From assembly GCF_040712315.1 (NCBI RefSeq), contig NC_134013.1, positions 77,878,001-77,942,000 on the forward strand: DNA of 64,000 bases. Direction: 5' to 3'. The translations under genes were made by a program, and so were the position numbers. The DNA comes from Castanea sativa. Lineage: Eukaryota; Streptophyta; Magnoliopsida; Fagales; Fagaceae. The notes beneath the pieces were generated by a model. That model was not told the DNA's origin. It saw only the letters and a program-made list of their open reading frames with translations, and did no database searches. Below are positions 47,405 to 59,607 of the stretch, piece after piece; the first letter of the stretch is position 1, and the number at the start of each line of letters is the position of its first letter.

Positions 47405-49760
47405 TGTTGGGTTAAAATGAATTGACCCCTTGCAAATTAATTAATTACCCAAGTTAATTAATTAGGTTCAATTACATGCAATAGCGTGGTAGTACAAACA
47501 AATCACCAAATAACTAAATGCAACGAAAAATAAATTTGACACAAGTGATTTGTTTACGAATGGGAAAAATCACTGAGACAAAACCCCACTGGATAAATTT
47601 AAGGTCACCACTCCCAAGAATCTACTATTATCAATCACAAGCGGTTACAAATATAAAGAATCTTACCAAAGCCTATGGCCTATCCCGAAATACCAACTTA
47701 CAGTTGAATCCTTACCCCAATATCCAATTGGACTTGTATTGTAGCGAAAATCTCTCTGTTCAATGCATGAATCCCAATATGTGACTAACCAATGATACAC
47801 GGATCCCAGTACATAACTAATACACCAACTTGAAGAAGATTTTTGGCTACAAAGTTCTTCAGTTCATCAACAATAAAGATCAAGAAGCTTCTGTTGGAAA
47901 AATACATGTTTGTGTCGCATACAAAACATACGCAGTGGAAAATAAACAGATCTACTTCATTCACAATTGATAATATACACTATGTAAATTTCAAAATTCA
48001 AAAACAAGAGAACGTACCTTGAAGCGGTGAATTTCAAAACAAAGATCAGAAGCACTTAGGAACACTTTTAATCTTCACTCCAATTCCACTAATGCCCAAG
48101 AAGTGTGGTCTCTCAATCAGTTCAAGGGAGAATAAGAGTGTATCTCTCACTCACATACACACCATTTCACAATTGTGTCACACCCACAATAATATTCTAT
48201 ATGTTTCTCTCTTTGTATCTAACTGATTATCTAATTAGGTTGGCCTTTTGGGACCTTCCAATTAGGTTTTAGTATGTGGCTTGGAGTGGGATCAAAAGGG
48301 ACCAATAAGACACTAGCTCTAATGGGCCTTAGGCTTTTCTGTCAACTCTTGACAAGTCCAAAATTACCATTAACTATATTTAATACCACTATATAAATAT
48401 AATTGTACTCTAGGCCTTATTTATGAATTATATCCCAAAAATTTATTATACATGCATCTCCTTCATAAAATATTCGTAGTAATACAAAGTTATGAATGTA
48501 GACTGTCACTTTGTAAATTACTACATCTTAATTCATTGAGTACCCGGTTTAATCCTTTAATGTTATTCATCATATATTTATGAAATCCAATTTCATAAAT
48601 ATATACTTTAGTAACTCCTTACTAAAGTGGTTAGGTCTAATACTCTGAATAACCAAACCCATTAAACTTATCTCAAGGGAATATTTTATATCTCTGTTAA
48701 GAGACTATGAATTCTATCTTGAGAATATATGTTTCATCAACACTAAATGTGGTTGTCCAATATATTGAGGTTTTGAGGTTTTGATCATTGACTTTAGATC
48801 TCACTCTTGATATATCAAAGCAACTTACACCTCATGATTAGGTCTATTATTCTCTCAGGATTAAGAGTACATGTAAACATAAGTCATGAGATTTATTATT
48901 TATTTGACAGTCATTAGGAGAATAATAAATTTCACAGCGGTCTAGTTCAATATGTCTTAACTCTTAAAACATATCAACATAGCAACTAGAAATCTCCATT
49001 TCCATGATCAAGACAAGTCATCTTAGTTGTATGTTATAGTCTTCGTAAATGAAATGCCCAATTTCATCACTGACTACGAACTAAAATTCAGAGTTTACAA
49101 AAAACTTGTGATCTATATCTTCTGTGACTAAATCACATACTATGCATCTCATAGACTATATGATAATGTCTCAATATTCATGTTATCATTATTTTTAGAT
49201 AATAATAAAACAACTTTATTAATCACAACATTAAGTCATACATAGCATCATACAATAGGATTTAAGGGCACACATCCTAACAACTCCTTTGCCACAAAAC
49301 CCTTGACGTAAAGATGCAGTAGCTTCTACGGAGAGAATGATGAACTAGGTCACAATATGCATTCGATCACACAATGCTTGTATTCTGTTTGCATTACCTT
49401 GTGACAGCCTTTAAAATAATCCTTATAAATGTCTAGGGTTGTGAGAAAAGAAACCCTACACAAATACATAAGCATATGCGTGTAATCAAATCTAGAAAAC
49501 CTGATTTCATAATTCACGATAGATACAGCTTTTGTCGAGCTTCAACATTAAATCTCGGTAGAAAGGATTCTATCAAGACTTCTGTCGAGCTTTAATGAAC
49601 AACACTTCTTACGCTTGCTTCTTGGTCAGACTTGTATGATTTCAATACTTAACTTGAACACTTGTTTCTTGAAGTATTAAACCCATCCTAGATCTACCCA
49701 ATTACAAGTAAAGTGTGTTTTGTCAAATGATTAGCCAATTACATAAATATATCCGTAACA
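47405..49760 (-). mobile_element. family A solo LTR, reverse, containing a nested LTR
   Basis: Starts TGTTGGGTTAAAATG and ends ATCCGTAACA, with a perfect 5-bp TSD AATTG (47400-47404 and 49761-49765). Without the nested insertion it is about 965 bp. It carries the family blocks in reverse: GCGTGGTAGTACAAA, ACGAATGGGAAAAA, CTTCAGTTCATCAAC and TTGTCGAGC. Confidence 0.9.
47892..49282 (+). mobile_element. family B solo LTR nested in a family A LTR
   Basis: Starts TGTTGGAAAAATACATG and ends CATCCTAACA; 1391 bp and colinear with 14660-16057. Flanks GCTTC and ACTCC are an imperfect TSD; other family A copies read GCTCC there. Confidence 0.87.
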
Positions 49761-49765
49761 AATTG

Positions 49766-49784
49766 TATAAATCCTTATCATATA

Positions 49785-49815
<31 letters not shown>

Positions 49816-50355
49816 TTGTTGATATAAAATAGAAATTCTACTCTAGCCTAATCCAAGTGTATATGTGTGTGAAACATTTTCTTGGAAACTTGAATCTCAT
49901 CCCTTACCTCCTACCCCACAAGAACTTTGTAATTGTGGAGTAGCCATCACACCAAAGATATGTGGTGGTCTCATAATATTTTTCAAATTTTGAAGGAGTT
50001 ATATACAAATACGATGGGCGGTTTGGTTTGCATATGACCATGAAAGTCTTGAGCAGATTGTGATTTCTTTATCCCGATATGACACAATAGTGTGCACTTG
50101 TTTTCTACAAGGAATGGAGTGGTCATTTTCTAATATTTTACCATTAATGGCCAATGGAATTTGAGATTGAAGTTTTACTCTTTTTCAAATAGGTAAAACT
50201 TCCCATAAAAAATGGTAAAACTTAGGTAAAATTATTTAATTGTTATACTTTAGGTTCTCAATTAAATTCAATTATATTATTCTATTGACTAATTATAAAC
50301 CATGTAATTAAATTTAATTGTTCCTGAAAAATATAATATTATTTTTATTATATTG
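49766..50355. other. unassigned; TG/TA microsatellite
   Basis: TGTGTG..TATATA compound repeat at about 49787-49815; otherwise AT-rich with no recognised feature. Confidence 0.45.
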
Positions 50356-50358
50356 TTA

Positions 50359-51509
50359 GAGCATCTCCAACAATTTATCTAAATTTTTGTACTGCTTGAA
50401 CAGTGAACAGTGACATTTAGCTTTTACCTACCTACTTTTTTCAAATATACTTTCTAACAGATTCTCTATCATTTTCTCCATCTCATTTAAATATCATTTC
50501 TTCATTCAGGCTTTATTCTTTTTTTAATCATCATTTATTCTTCCTCTGTTCATTCCCAACAACTATATTTTTTAATGAGAAGTGTTATATCCACAACATT
50601 TTTTACAAGACTTTCACAAGAATCACAACAAAATCTTATGTGGAAAGTTGTTACTAGTTCTAATTTGAACCCATCACTGAATTTTTTTTTTTTACTCACC
50701 AATATTAGCTAATAACAATCTGTTACTTAAGATTTATTGTGAAAATATTGTGGTAACATTTGTTAATTGTCATTTTTTATTCTTTATATTATTTTTCTTT
50801 TCAATTTCATCCATACTTTTCTCCTTTTTTTTTCTCTTGTTTTTTCTCCACCACACACGTATTCTCACTCTTATCTCTATCCTCCTTTCTTTTTCTTTTT
50901 CTACTTGATTCCCGATCTCTCTCTCTACTTTTTTCTTTTTCTACTTGATTCTAGAACATTCTCTAGCTCTTTATGTGATAAGAAAAAAAGAAAGAACAAG
51001 CGAGAGATATCTTGCTTGCTCCACCGTTGATCGAAGGACAAAGGCAGGCACAGAATCGGCATTCACTATGCCAAGCCGCGCCTTCTACTCCGTCGTCGCT
51101 CATCTTCCTCCCTAACGTAGCCCAGATGGGTCAGATGGCTTCTGTCTTTTTATTTTATTTTTTATGTTATAATTTGATTAATTTTAAGATTGTGTTTTTG
51201 AGTTTGTATTTTGATTATGCATGAGTTTAGAGATATTTAAGAGAAAGAATTATTGTGTTTGTAGCTGTTGTGAATGTTTGTAGCTGTTGTGAGAGGAGAG
51301 AGAAAGAATTGTTTTTTATTGAGTTGTATGATTTTTTTTAAGTAGAAAAATTCATTTGGAGTTGCTACAGTGTTTTCTATATCTTGAGAAGCACTGTAGC
51401 AACTTCAAAAAAAATTTGGAAAAGTTTTGCATTTGGAGAATCTATTGGAGCTGATTTTTGGGATTTGTTCTCCAAAAAATAGATTTAGCTAATCTATTGG
51501 AGATTCTCT
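50359..51509. mobile_element. PIF/Harbinger-like non-autonomous element
   Basis: Left end GAGCATCTCCAACAATTTAT and the complement of the right end GAGAATCTCCAATAGATTAG are inverted repeats. Flanking TTA (50356-50358 and 51510-51512) is the expected 3-bp TSD. GTTGCTACAGTG/CACTGTAGCAAC near 51360-51400 form an internal stem. 1.15 kb, including a nested MITE. Confidence 0.8.
50581..50760. mobile_element. small MITE nested in the Harbinger-like element
   Basis: Left AGTGTTATATCCACAACATT and the complement of the right end AATGTTACCACAATATTTTC are imperfect TIRs. A related element lies in the phytocyanin intron at 61206-61380. Confidence 0.65.
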
Positions 51510-51512
51510 TAT

Positions 51513-52209
51513 ATAGCTATATGATTGAATTTAATTGAGAAACAAAAAGTACAATGCACTTAGTTTTTCCACTTTCAAATTTATTGCTTTTAAATTCAAA
51601 ACATTAAATCTTTTTTCCCCTTTATTTTATTAGAAGGATTATTAAGTACGATAGAAGGATAGCTACATGATTCTCTTAACTAATAAATAGAAACTACTTT
51701 TTATCAACTTTTAATATCAAGGACGCCAAGTAGTCAATTAAACCCACCATGAGTTATTTGTATTTGGTTAAAAGAACTAGATATATGGTTAGATGAGAGA
51801 ACTGAATAGTTTCTCATTTAATCATTCTCAATTTATGGTTCAAAGATACTAGGAGTGTGTTTGGTATGAGCTTATAAGCTTTACTTTTAACTTTTAACTT
51901 TTTCTAGCTTTTATTTATAACTTTTTAAAACCTCACTTTTTCCCATCTTTTCTCACATTTTCAAAAAAATTTCAAGGTAAAGCATACTTTAGCATTCTTT
52001 CAGCAAAATATTTTCAGTTTTAGTTAAATACACTGCTCCCAAACGAACCCTAGAGTGAACATGTGTAAAGGAAAACCATACCCCAAATTAACATGGACAT
52101 TGATGAGGTGGATATTCAAGAGTGTGAAACTTGTTGCTCTTTTATTTGTTGATACCAAATTAAATCCATAGTAGGAAATAGTCGAAGGTACTTGTATTGT
52201 ACGATGAGA
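51513..52209. other. unassigned AT-rich sequence
   Basis: A short GTGTGTTTGGTATGAGC...CCAAACGAACCCTAGAG pair at 51857-52054 hints at another small inverted-repeat element; otherwise nothing. Confidence 0.4.
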
Positions 52210-52464
52210 TTAAGGGTGTGTTTGCTTGGAGGTGAAATAAAGTGGATGGAAAACTTTGGAGATAAAATGGGAAGGAAAACATTTTTGAGTATGTTTGGTT
52301 GGGTGGAGAGGAAAGAAAATAAATGAGTAGGGCCCAGGTGTTTTCTCCCTAGGCCCAATAAAAAAAATTTTCCTCAAAATCGAGAGAAAATTGAAGACAG
52401 AAAATGGGGCTACTTAATGGACAAAAATACCCATGTCCAGTTCCTTTCTTCTTCTTCTTCTTTT

Positions 52465-52502
<38 letters not shown>

Positions 52503-53025
52503 GCTGCTATTGTTGCTAGGCAAGTTGCCTCTTTCTTTTTTTTTTTTTTCCTTTTCTATCCTGGATGACTAGACGATGCTTTTATTTATTTATTTATTTA
52601 TATTTCTTGGGCTGTGGGGTAGGCACGTTGCCTTTTTTTTTTCCTTTTTTTTTTTTTTTTTCTTTCTAGGATGTTCCCTATTCCTTTTTCTTTTTTCTGG
52701 GCTGTGGGTGTGATAGTTGTTTTGTTTTTGTTTTTGTTTTTTTTTTTTTAACTAGACATTATTTTTTTTTTTGGAACATGATTTTTATTTTTTAATAAAT
52801 TTGGTGATTGCTTTTTTTGTCACTTTTTTGTTTAAGTGGCCATCATTTTTTAACAAGGGTATATAAGTAAATTTATAGAAACTCACTTTTTCCATCCCTT
52901 CACTTTTCCACTCCCAACCAAACAAAAATGAGAGAAATTAAAATCTTTTCTATTCTCCCACTTTTCCTTCCTCCCATCATTTCTATCTTTTCACCTTTCC
53001 ACCCCTCCAACCAAACTGACCCTAA
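52210..53025. mobile_element. non-autonomous DNA transposon with Trp-rich-like GTTTGGTTGG ends
   Basis: Left TTAAGGGTGTGTTTGCTTGG and the complement of the right end TTAGGGTCAGTTTGGTTGG form TIRs. Same family as 3082-3771. Contains a GTT repeat and poly-T runs. TSD unresolved. ('Trp-rich-like' only describes the base pattern; the element is non-coding.). Confidence 0.65.
52466..52503. repeat. (TTG)n microsatellite
   Basis: About twelve TTG units. Confidence 0.95.
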
Positions 53026-53175
53026 ACGACAAGAAAGAAGGTGTTGTTCATGAGTCCTGACAAGTTGAATAATATTATATATAGTTCATAAATTAATGCA
53101 AAGGACACAATTTATTTCTCAACTTGTAGGAGTGTCAAGTTGTGAGTCATAAAGAATCACTTTCACATGCCCATC
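52812..53175 (+). repeat. 364-bp direct duplication, copy 1
   Basis: Matches 53493-53856 without gaps and with about five mismatches. It spans the right end of the MITE-like element plus about 150 bp of its flank. Confidence 0.92.
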
Positions 53176-53492
53176 ACTAATATCATTTTTATTGTGCACC
53201 AATCACTGTCTACTATTAAGAAAAAAATTGTGTCATTGTCGGGACAGTTTTTGCGCATAGCCATGTGTCTTCCACTGGAGGGGTGGCTTTGCTAAACCTG
53301 GATTTGTTTTAGGGAGTTCAATTCAGAACTCAATGTTGGGTCGTATAGACCAATGGCTTCCGGTGCATTTTTATGCTTACAAAATAAATAAAACCCAAAG
53401 TCTAAGAATGGTGATAATGGTTGAAATAAATAAATAACATTTTTAATTGAATAGCTTTGATTAAATGATTAGCTGAACATCACTATGTACAT
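53176..53492. other. spacer between the 364-bp duplicates
   Basis: 317 bp of unassigned sequence; no gene. Confidence 0.5.
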
Positions 53493-53856
53493 TTTTTTTG
53501 TCACTTTTTTGTTTAAGTGGCCATCATTTTTTAACAAGGGTATATAAGTAAATTTATAGAAACTCACTTTTTCCATCCCTTCACTTTTCCACTCCCAACC
53601 AAACAAAAATGAGAGAAATTAAAATCTTTTCTATTCTCCCACTTTTCCATCCTCCCATCATTTCTATCTTTTCACTTTTCCACCCCTCTAACCAAACTGA
53701 CCATAAACGACAAGAAAGAAGGTGTTGTTCATGAGTCCTGACAAGTTGAATAATATTATATATAGTTCATAAATTAATGCAAAGGACACAATTTATTTCT
53801 CAACTTGTAGGAGTGTCAAGTTGTGAGACATAAAGAATCACTTTCACATGCCCATC
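53493..53856 (+). repeat. 364-bp direct duplication, copy 2
   Basis: Second copy of 52812-53175, same orientation. Confidence 0.92.
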
Positions 53857-53879
53857 AGAAAGTAAGTAATTAAATAATG

Positions 53880-54195
53880 TCCAATATCAGAAAGTAATTA
53901 ATTAAAAGTCATATGTCCAATGATGGGATGAGTCCAATAGTCCATATCCAGCTATGGTATAATTCATGTTCAATAAGGTATGTCCAGCAATGGTCTATGT
54001 CTATGTTCAAATAATGTATGTCCAGCGATGGTTTATGTCCAAATAATACATATCCAGCTGTGGTTTATGTCCAAATATTACATATCGAGCAGTGGTTCAT
54101 GTCCAAGTAATATATGTCTAACGGTAATTTATGTCCGAATAATATATGTTCAATGGTGGATCATGTCCAAATGATATATGTCCAGCAATGGTAGA
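53880..54195. repeat. minisatellite, about 36-bp unit
   Basis: Roughly eight diverged copies of a unit with TATGTCCAGCAATGGT followed by TTATGTCCAAATAATA. Spacing is near 36 bp, so the plus-strand frame reads as a 12-residue repeat; it is not a gene. Confidence 0.85.
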
Positions 54196-54282
54196 TCAAT
54201 TTATTAATATATATGTTCATTAATGAAGTATTAGTGAATCTATGTTTATTAAATAGTGAGATAATATTAAAGTAGTTTTTAT

Positions 54283-54590
54283 CCAACGGTACAGTAATAA
54301 TGAGTTAATATATACTTAAATATGTGATTTCAAAGATAAAGAAATGTTGACTTATCTTTGTATGGTTTGTGGTTCCAACTATAGCATCACTTTATATGGT
54401 TTGTGGCTTCAACCGTATAACGTTAATGAGCTGATAACATTCTAGTGACATAATAACATAAGCTCAGCAGTACAATGATAATGAAGTAAAATATATTCAA
54501 TAACGTAAATTTAGAAATAAAGACATAATGACTTATCTTTATGTGGTTTGCGGCTCCAGCCGTGTAACATCAGTGGACTAAAGCCATGTG
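54283..54590. repeat. two-copy diverged repeat
   Basis: GACTTATCTTTGTATGGTTTG near 54349 and GACTTATCTTTATGTGGTTTG near 54530 sit in two diverged copies about 185 bp apart, each preceded by (A)CAGTA..ATAATGA(G)TTAA-like text. Confidence 0.65.
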
Positions 54591-54599
54591 GCGTGAAAA

Positions 54600-56143
54600 T
54601 TTTGTTCTCAACAGTCACAATATTCGGTTTACATTGAATAATCCATGAAAAAAGATTCTAATTAGGCTTAAAATCAAGGCAGCCTAAGCAAAATTAAAGT
54701 ACACCAAAAAATTATCCAAGAGGTATTCACCAAAAGAGCTTAAGTTCTTCCATGCCAATAAAACTAGCATTAGTAAGAATAGGTGACCATTATAATTTTG
54801 GCCGAACCAAATAATTCCCTAATCAAAGCATGCTAGTCGCTTATAGAAAAAAATACGCATGCAAGTCTTCATTCTTTGCTAGCTAATTTAAAGCGTTACA
54901 TGGTTAAACTTTCTTTCTTGAAGTCATATATCAAACCTTGCAGTTAGAAAATTTTAAGTGTGCACTAAGATCACTTCTCTAAAGTTCCAATGAGTAAAGT
55001 CATCATAAAGTCCAAAACCCAAAGAAAAGTGATATTCATTAGGTGTTTCATTTAAAGTGTATGGCCGTTTCGTGTGACTAACCTATTTGTTGGTTGGGGG
55101 CATGATTAGGAATGGAACCAGAATTTGAAGTTAAGGGGCGGTTGTGTTGCTTGTTGCTTAACCACTAAGGGTTTATGTAGTATTTATTTGTGTTTTTGAT
55201 GTGTGCGTTTGTTGTTAGGTAAGGACAAAATTATTTTGTTAAAACTTTTGCTGATGCTCATTTGGGAAAGCTCAGTAGGAAGAAGAAGCCCAACAATGTG
55301 GGCAGAAGAGAGTTAGTAATTGGATAGAAAAGTCATTAAGTCCAAGCGGCAGGAATAATGGATCCTATGTATCTCCCTTGGTAGCTTCCATCACATTCAG
55401 GGGCATACATCCCTATAAAATAACATGACTAATGTCACTTTCTTGATGTTTATATTTTTATTATTTATATATACTATAAAACTGAAGATGTATAAACTTA
55501 TGTGCTCTCTAATTGTTCTTATGCAACATCTGCAACTTAATCACAGTTGTGCGTTTATTGTGGTGTTTAAAAATAGGGAGATTATACAATTAGCAAGTTA
55601 TGCAAAAAAATCCAATCCATAGATTGTTGACAATTTAAAAATTTTCAGTAAACACTTGAATTGAAACTATAGATGCAGTATGAAATAGCCATCAATCAAG
55701 GCTACTACACCAGGTTTTATATTTTTTAGGCATTTTCATTAGATCCACGTGGGCGGAAGTGTCCCATATGACTGTGTCTGACACGGGTATAACCACCCCA
55801 ACTAAAGTTTCTATGAAATTTTGTTTCATAAAATTATTATTACATTTAGACCCATCTAAAACAAAATAAATATCCTAACAAATTTTCACAATAACAAAAA
55901 TTACCAATAGAAAAGCTAAAAAAAATTAAGCACAATTGACCAATTTTACCAAAAAAGAACAACCCAGTCCTTTCAAAAAAATTATCAAAATAATTTTGTC
56001 CTTAAGAGTTTAGCATTTCGACCATGATGATAAGTGTAAGCCTTATTTGAGTCAACGGAGCCTCCACTAGCTAAGTCTGAGAGAGCCCTAATAGCAATGA
56101 AATGTTTTCGTTGTTGAAGACTTATCAGTGCCAAAAAGCACTT
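54600..56143. other. unassigned intergenic sequence
   Basis: Short frames have no family resemblance; no element borders recognised. Confidence 0.4.
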
Positions 56144-56144
56144 A

Positions 56145-56199
<55 letters not shown>
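56144..56199. repeat. (CT)n microsatellite
   Basis: About 56 bases of CT repeat with one interruption. Confidence 0.95.
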
Positions 56200-56200
<1 letters not shown>

Positions 56201-56469
56201 GGTTTCGCAAAATTTATACAAACTCTTCATTTTAAAGTCGTTTGGTATTTGTTCCTATAAAATATTGGAACGTGTAATTTGAACATAATTGGCTGTTAAA
56301 AGGTCAACTTTTATCTCTATACTATGTTCATTCATATAAGTGGCTGATAGTAGCTCTCACTAACTCCTCAGTGTAAGTAAGACCTATTTACAGGGATTTG
56401 AGACTAAGCCATATAATTTATAGCATTGTCTTCTTTTAGTTGCTTCAATCTTTTTCTCTCCCTCTCTCT

Positions 56470-56750
56470 GAAATGACCCTGAAACCTAAAATAAAAACTG
56501 AAATACACTTAAAATCTAAAAAATGACTGTAATGCCCTTGAAACCTAAAAAATTACCGAAATACCCCTAAAACCTAAAAAATGACCAAAATGACCCTGTA
56601 ACCTAAAAATTACTGAAATACGCTTAGAACCTAAAAATGACCGTTATGCCCCTAAAACCTAAAACATTATCGAAAATACCCCTGAAACCTAAAAATTGAT
56701 TGAAGGACCCTTGAAATATAAAAATGACCAAAATACCCCATAAAACCTCT
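56470..56750. repeat. minisatellite, about 33-bp unit
   Basis: About eight copies of a unit like ACCCCTGAAACCTAAAAA followed by ATGACCAAAAT or TTACCGAAAT; the two forms tend to alternate. Confidence 0.85.
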
Positions 56751-57527
56751 ATTTGCAAGACCAAAATGACAATAAAATTTTTGTACAACCACTCTATTTG
56801 CTTGATTTGAAATCCATTGATTTTTAAATTCCTTGTTTGGATTTTTTTATACAATGAAGGATTTGAAATTCCATTGTTTGGATACTTGATTTGGATCTTG
56901 ATTTGGATTTAAGCTCAATAAAATATTTTTCCAATTATTATTTTCTTAAACCTTACATTTTAATTTTAGTAACATTTTTTAATAAATACATTAGGTAATG
57001 ATAAAGCCATTGATAATCCAATTGACAAGATGATGATTAAAAATTTGTCATCGTAGCCAACTAAAAAAATGTCTTGCCAACTATTGACAACTAAAATGTT
57101 CTATATCAATAGAAAGAGAGAACCCTAATGCATGACTTTTTTCAAAACATTTAAAATCTCAAATTAAAAAATTGTTTCGAAGTTCTTAACTACTAAAAAG
57201 TTATATATCAGGAGAGACGATAAAATATCGAAAATATCTGTCTTTTACACAAAAATTTAAAGGAACAAATTAGCAATTAAAATATGTGTCATCATCTAGT
57301 TACTCCTGTCCTGTTTTGAGATTCAAAACATCAAACAAAATTTGTAGGCCTTATGTAACACAAATTTCAATTCTTTTATTTATTTTTTGTTTGAGAAAAA
57401 AAATTACAAAGTACCCTACAATAGGAATATCAAACAAAAATCCAAGTCCACTTTCTTCGCCGCTGCCTCTTAGGAAGCTTATATTTTCCACATTTTCACA
57501 TACCATAATTTGAAACATAGTTAATCT
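56751..57527. other. unassigned AT-rich sequence
   Basis: No gene or element recognised downstream of the SRF fragment. Confidence 0.4.
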
Positions 57528-58779
57528 CTAATGGCTTGATGTATTGCTCTTTCGTATCCCAATAATAGGTAATTCTTCAATTATAAAATGAGATGCTTTC
57601 TCCAGAAGGTGGCCGGATGCGAAATTAGCAGTAGCAAGTTGTGAATCTGCCAAAGAGTAAGATGTAGCATGAAGGGAGGTGATTTTTCTAGCATTCAGAA
57701 GGTTAGTGAACTCATTGCCATTATAAGTTTTCTTAAACTCGGGAGGTGGAAGCTTAAAACCAACTGAAGGAGACTTTTGCAAGGTCTTTATATCAATTGA
57801 AGCAGATGAATCCACTAACCTATGCCCTGTCACCAGTATAATATCTAGTTAGTTAGATTACAAAGCGTAGTCCGCATTTACCAGGCATACAACAAAAATA
57901 GAATAACCATCTTAAGAAATATCAATCAAACATTACAAAATGATGAACTAGACATCGAATAGCCAGCAATGCACTAGTTTTGATCAAGTAATCGATAGAC
58001 AATCTAAAGAATGCATAGACAAAGGAGATATGCCAGCCACAAATAGACTAATTAATATTTAGTTAATGACAAGTCTATCTACACCGAATATCATAGACCC
58101 TAAATGGATAGGCATGGCATACACTTTCCATTTCAGAGCCTTTTTACTAATGAAGGTGCAATATCATGCTACAAATGTTTTAGAATTTTTTTTCGGGTCA
58201 ACTCTGAATAAGCAAAGAGGAAAATTTAAGGCCTAATAAGAAATTTATGTCTGCAACATTATTAAGACAATTACAGTAAGCTCCCTACAAAAGAATGCAG
58301 AATAAAGAAAATTTACCTTTGAAGTCGTTGCTTATGTTGGTACGCAAGTCTTTAGATAATTCTTGAGATGCAAGAGGAGTAAATGATCTACTTTGGCTAG
58401 ATCTCTCTTCATCAAGGAAATGTGAGGAAGGAGATGATATTCTTCTTGAAAAAAGTGCAATTAGAACCCCAATTGCTGCCAGTACACCCAAAGCTATTCC
58501 AGCTATTGATGCTCCACTCATGACAGACTTACCTCCAGAATGTTTTTTAGTAGTGTGTTGATCAAGAACATGTGGTGTACCAGGAGGAGGATGATGGGCT
58601 CCTCCAGATGACCAGGAATTACCTCCAGATCTTCATTAAAGATAATCATAAAGTCAAAGAAACAACGTCTTAAAAATTGCATCCATAAATAAGAGTAATT
58701 TGAACAGAACACTCACTCTAAGTTTATTTCTTTGAATTGGTCCGGATTCCATCCAATAAATTTGTGGTTTTCAACATTC
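57528..58779 (-). pseudogene. SRF6/7-like LRR receptor kinase fragment
   Basis: Three minus-strand exons fit with proper GT-AG sites: 58779-58717 (end of the LRR region, NVENHKFIGWNPDQFKE), 58630-58317 (GGNSWSSGGAHHPPPGTPH linker, a transmembrane helix in SIAGIALGVLAAIGVLIALF and SSHFLDEERSSQSRSFTPLA) and 57826-57528 (SASIDIKTLQKSPSVGFKLP, NEFTNLLNARK, ATSYSLADSQLATANFASG). These are hallmarks of the STRUBBELIG-RECEPTOR FAMILY. Sequence identity stops at GHLL, just where the kinase glycine loop should begin; a foreign 20-odd residue tail and TGA/TAG-type stop follow. The signal peptide, upstream LRR exons and all later kinase exons are missing. Intact members are plasma-membrane receptor-like kinases in development; this copy cannot signal as a kinase. 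Confidence 0.85.
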
Positions 58780-58789
58780 CTGTAGTTAA

Positions 58790-59441
58790 GGATGGAAATT
58801 TAAAATATATCACGCAACACAAAATACTTTATAATTATATTAGTTTAATGAACTTTTTAAACTCTCAATGGTATCCGTCACAACTATGAAGTTAAAGAGA
58901 GAATTGTGCTTTCAGATGGCAAGCATTTTTCTATGATTGCCCTAAGCCCTTTTAGATAGTACATTCAATCTGGTTTAAATTTTCAATGTCTCTTTAACCA
59001 GTATTATATATAGAGATTTGGGGAAGCCATTTTCAATGCACAATTTGAATTATAAAAATACACTTCAGTGTTGGACTAGATAACTAAGTTAAATCATTTG
59101 ATTCATGGAAAGATGCACGCATAGAAATGGTGAGCACCATATTCAATTAAGAAAAGGAAACGATACATAATTTATCTCATTTTTAAATTCTTCAATGACC
59201 CCAAGTCATCACAGGTAACTAGCAAACATATATCCCAGAAAACGCCGAAACTAAATCAAGCTAAAATACCCAATCAAATTAACCCAAAATCAGGAAAAGA
59301 AAAAAGAAACCCAATTCTTACAGAAGACTTAAGCTTCTCAATACTAAAATACCTAGATGAACGCTAACTTAAAAATATACCCAAATCAAATAAATAAATA
59401 AAGCAAAACAGATTTTCAAATACTAAAAAAAAAATTCTCAC
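58790..59441. other. unassigned; would-be intron upstream of the SRF fragment
   Basis: Searched by eye for upstream LRR exons on the minus strand; none seen. Confidence 0.45.
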
Positions 59442-59550
59442 CGGTGGCAGTGGCAGACGATATAATGGAGGTGGATGGTGAGTGTTGGCGGTGGCGGTGG
59501 CACATTGCTTGCGGAGGAAGATCTGCTTCTTCGTCCCTCTTGTCTTTCAT
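59442..59550 (-). CDS. possible new first exon upstream of the SRF fragment
   Basis: On the minus strand ATG 59550 opens 36 codons (MKDKRDEEADLPPQAMCHRH...) ending in phase 1 at a consensus donor ACCG|GTGAGA. TATATAAAA (59607-59599) lies 50 bp upstream. Its phase fits the SRF exon at 57826 but not those at 58779 or 58630. A chimeric transcript is possible but unproven; it could also be chance. Confidence 0.3.
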
Positions 59551-59607
59551 TATCCAGCCAACTTTCGTTCTCTCTTTTCCTTTGGTTTTTTGTTTTAATT
59601 TTATATA

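Noticed and set aside
50760..51030. Phe/Ser-rich frames near 50.8 kb
   Set aside because: CT/T-rich low-complexity sequence inside the Harbinger-like element.
53980..54174. Repeat-protein-like frame
   Set aside because: Produced by a 36-bp minisatellite; no start context or family.
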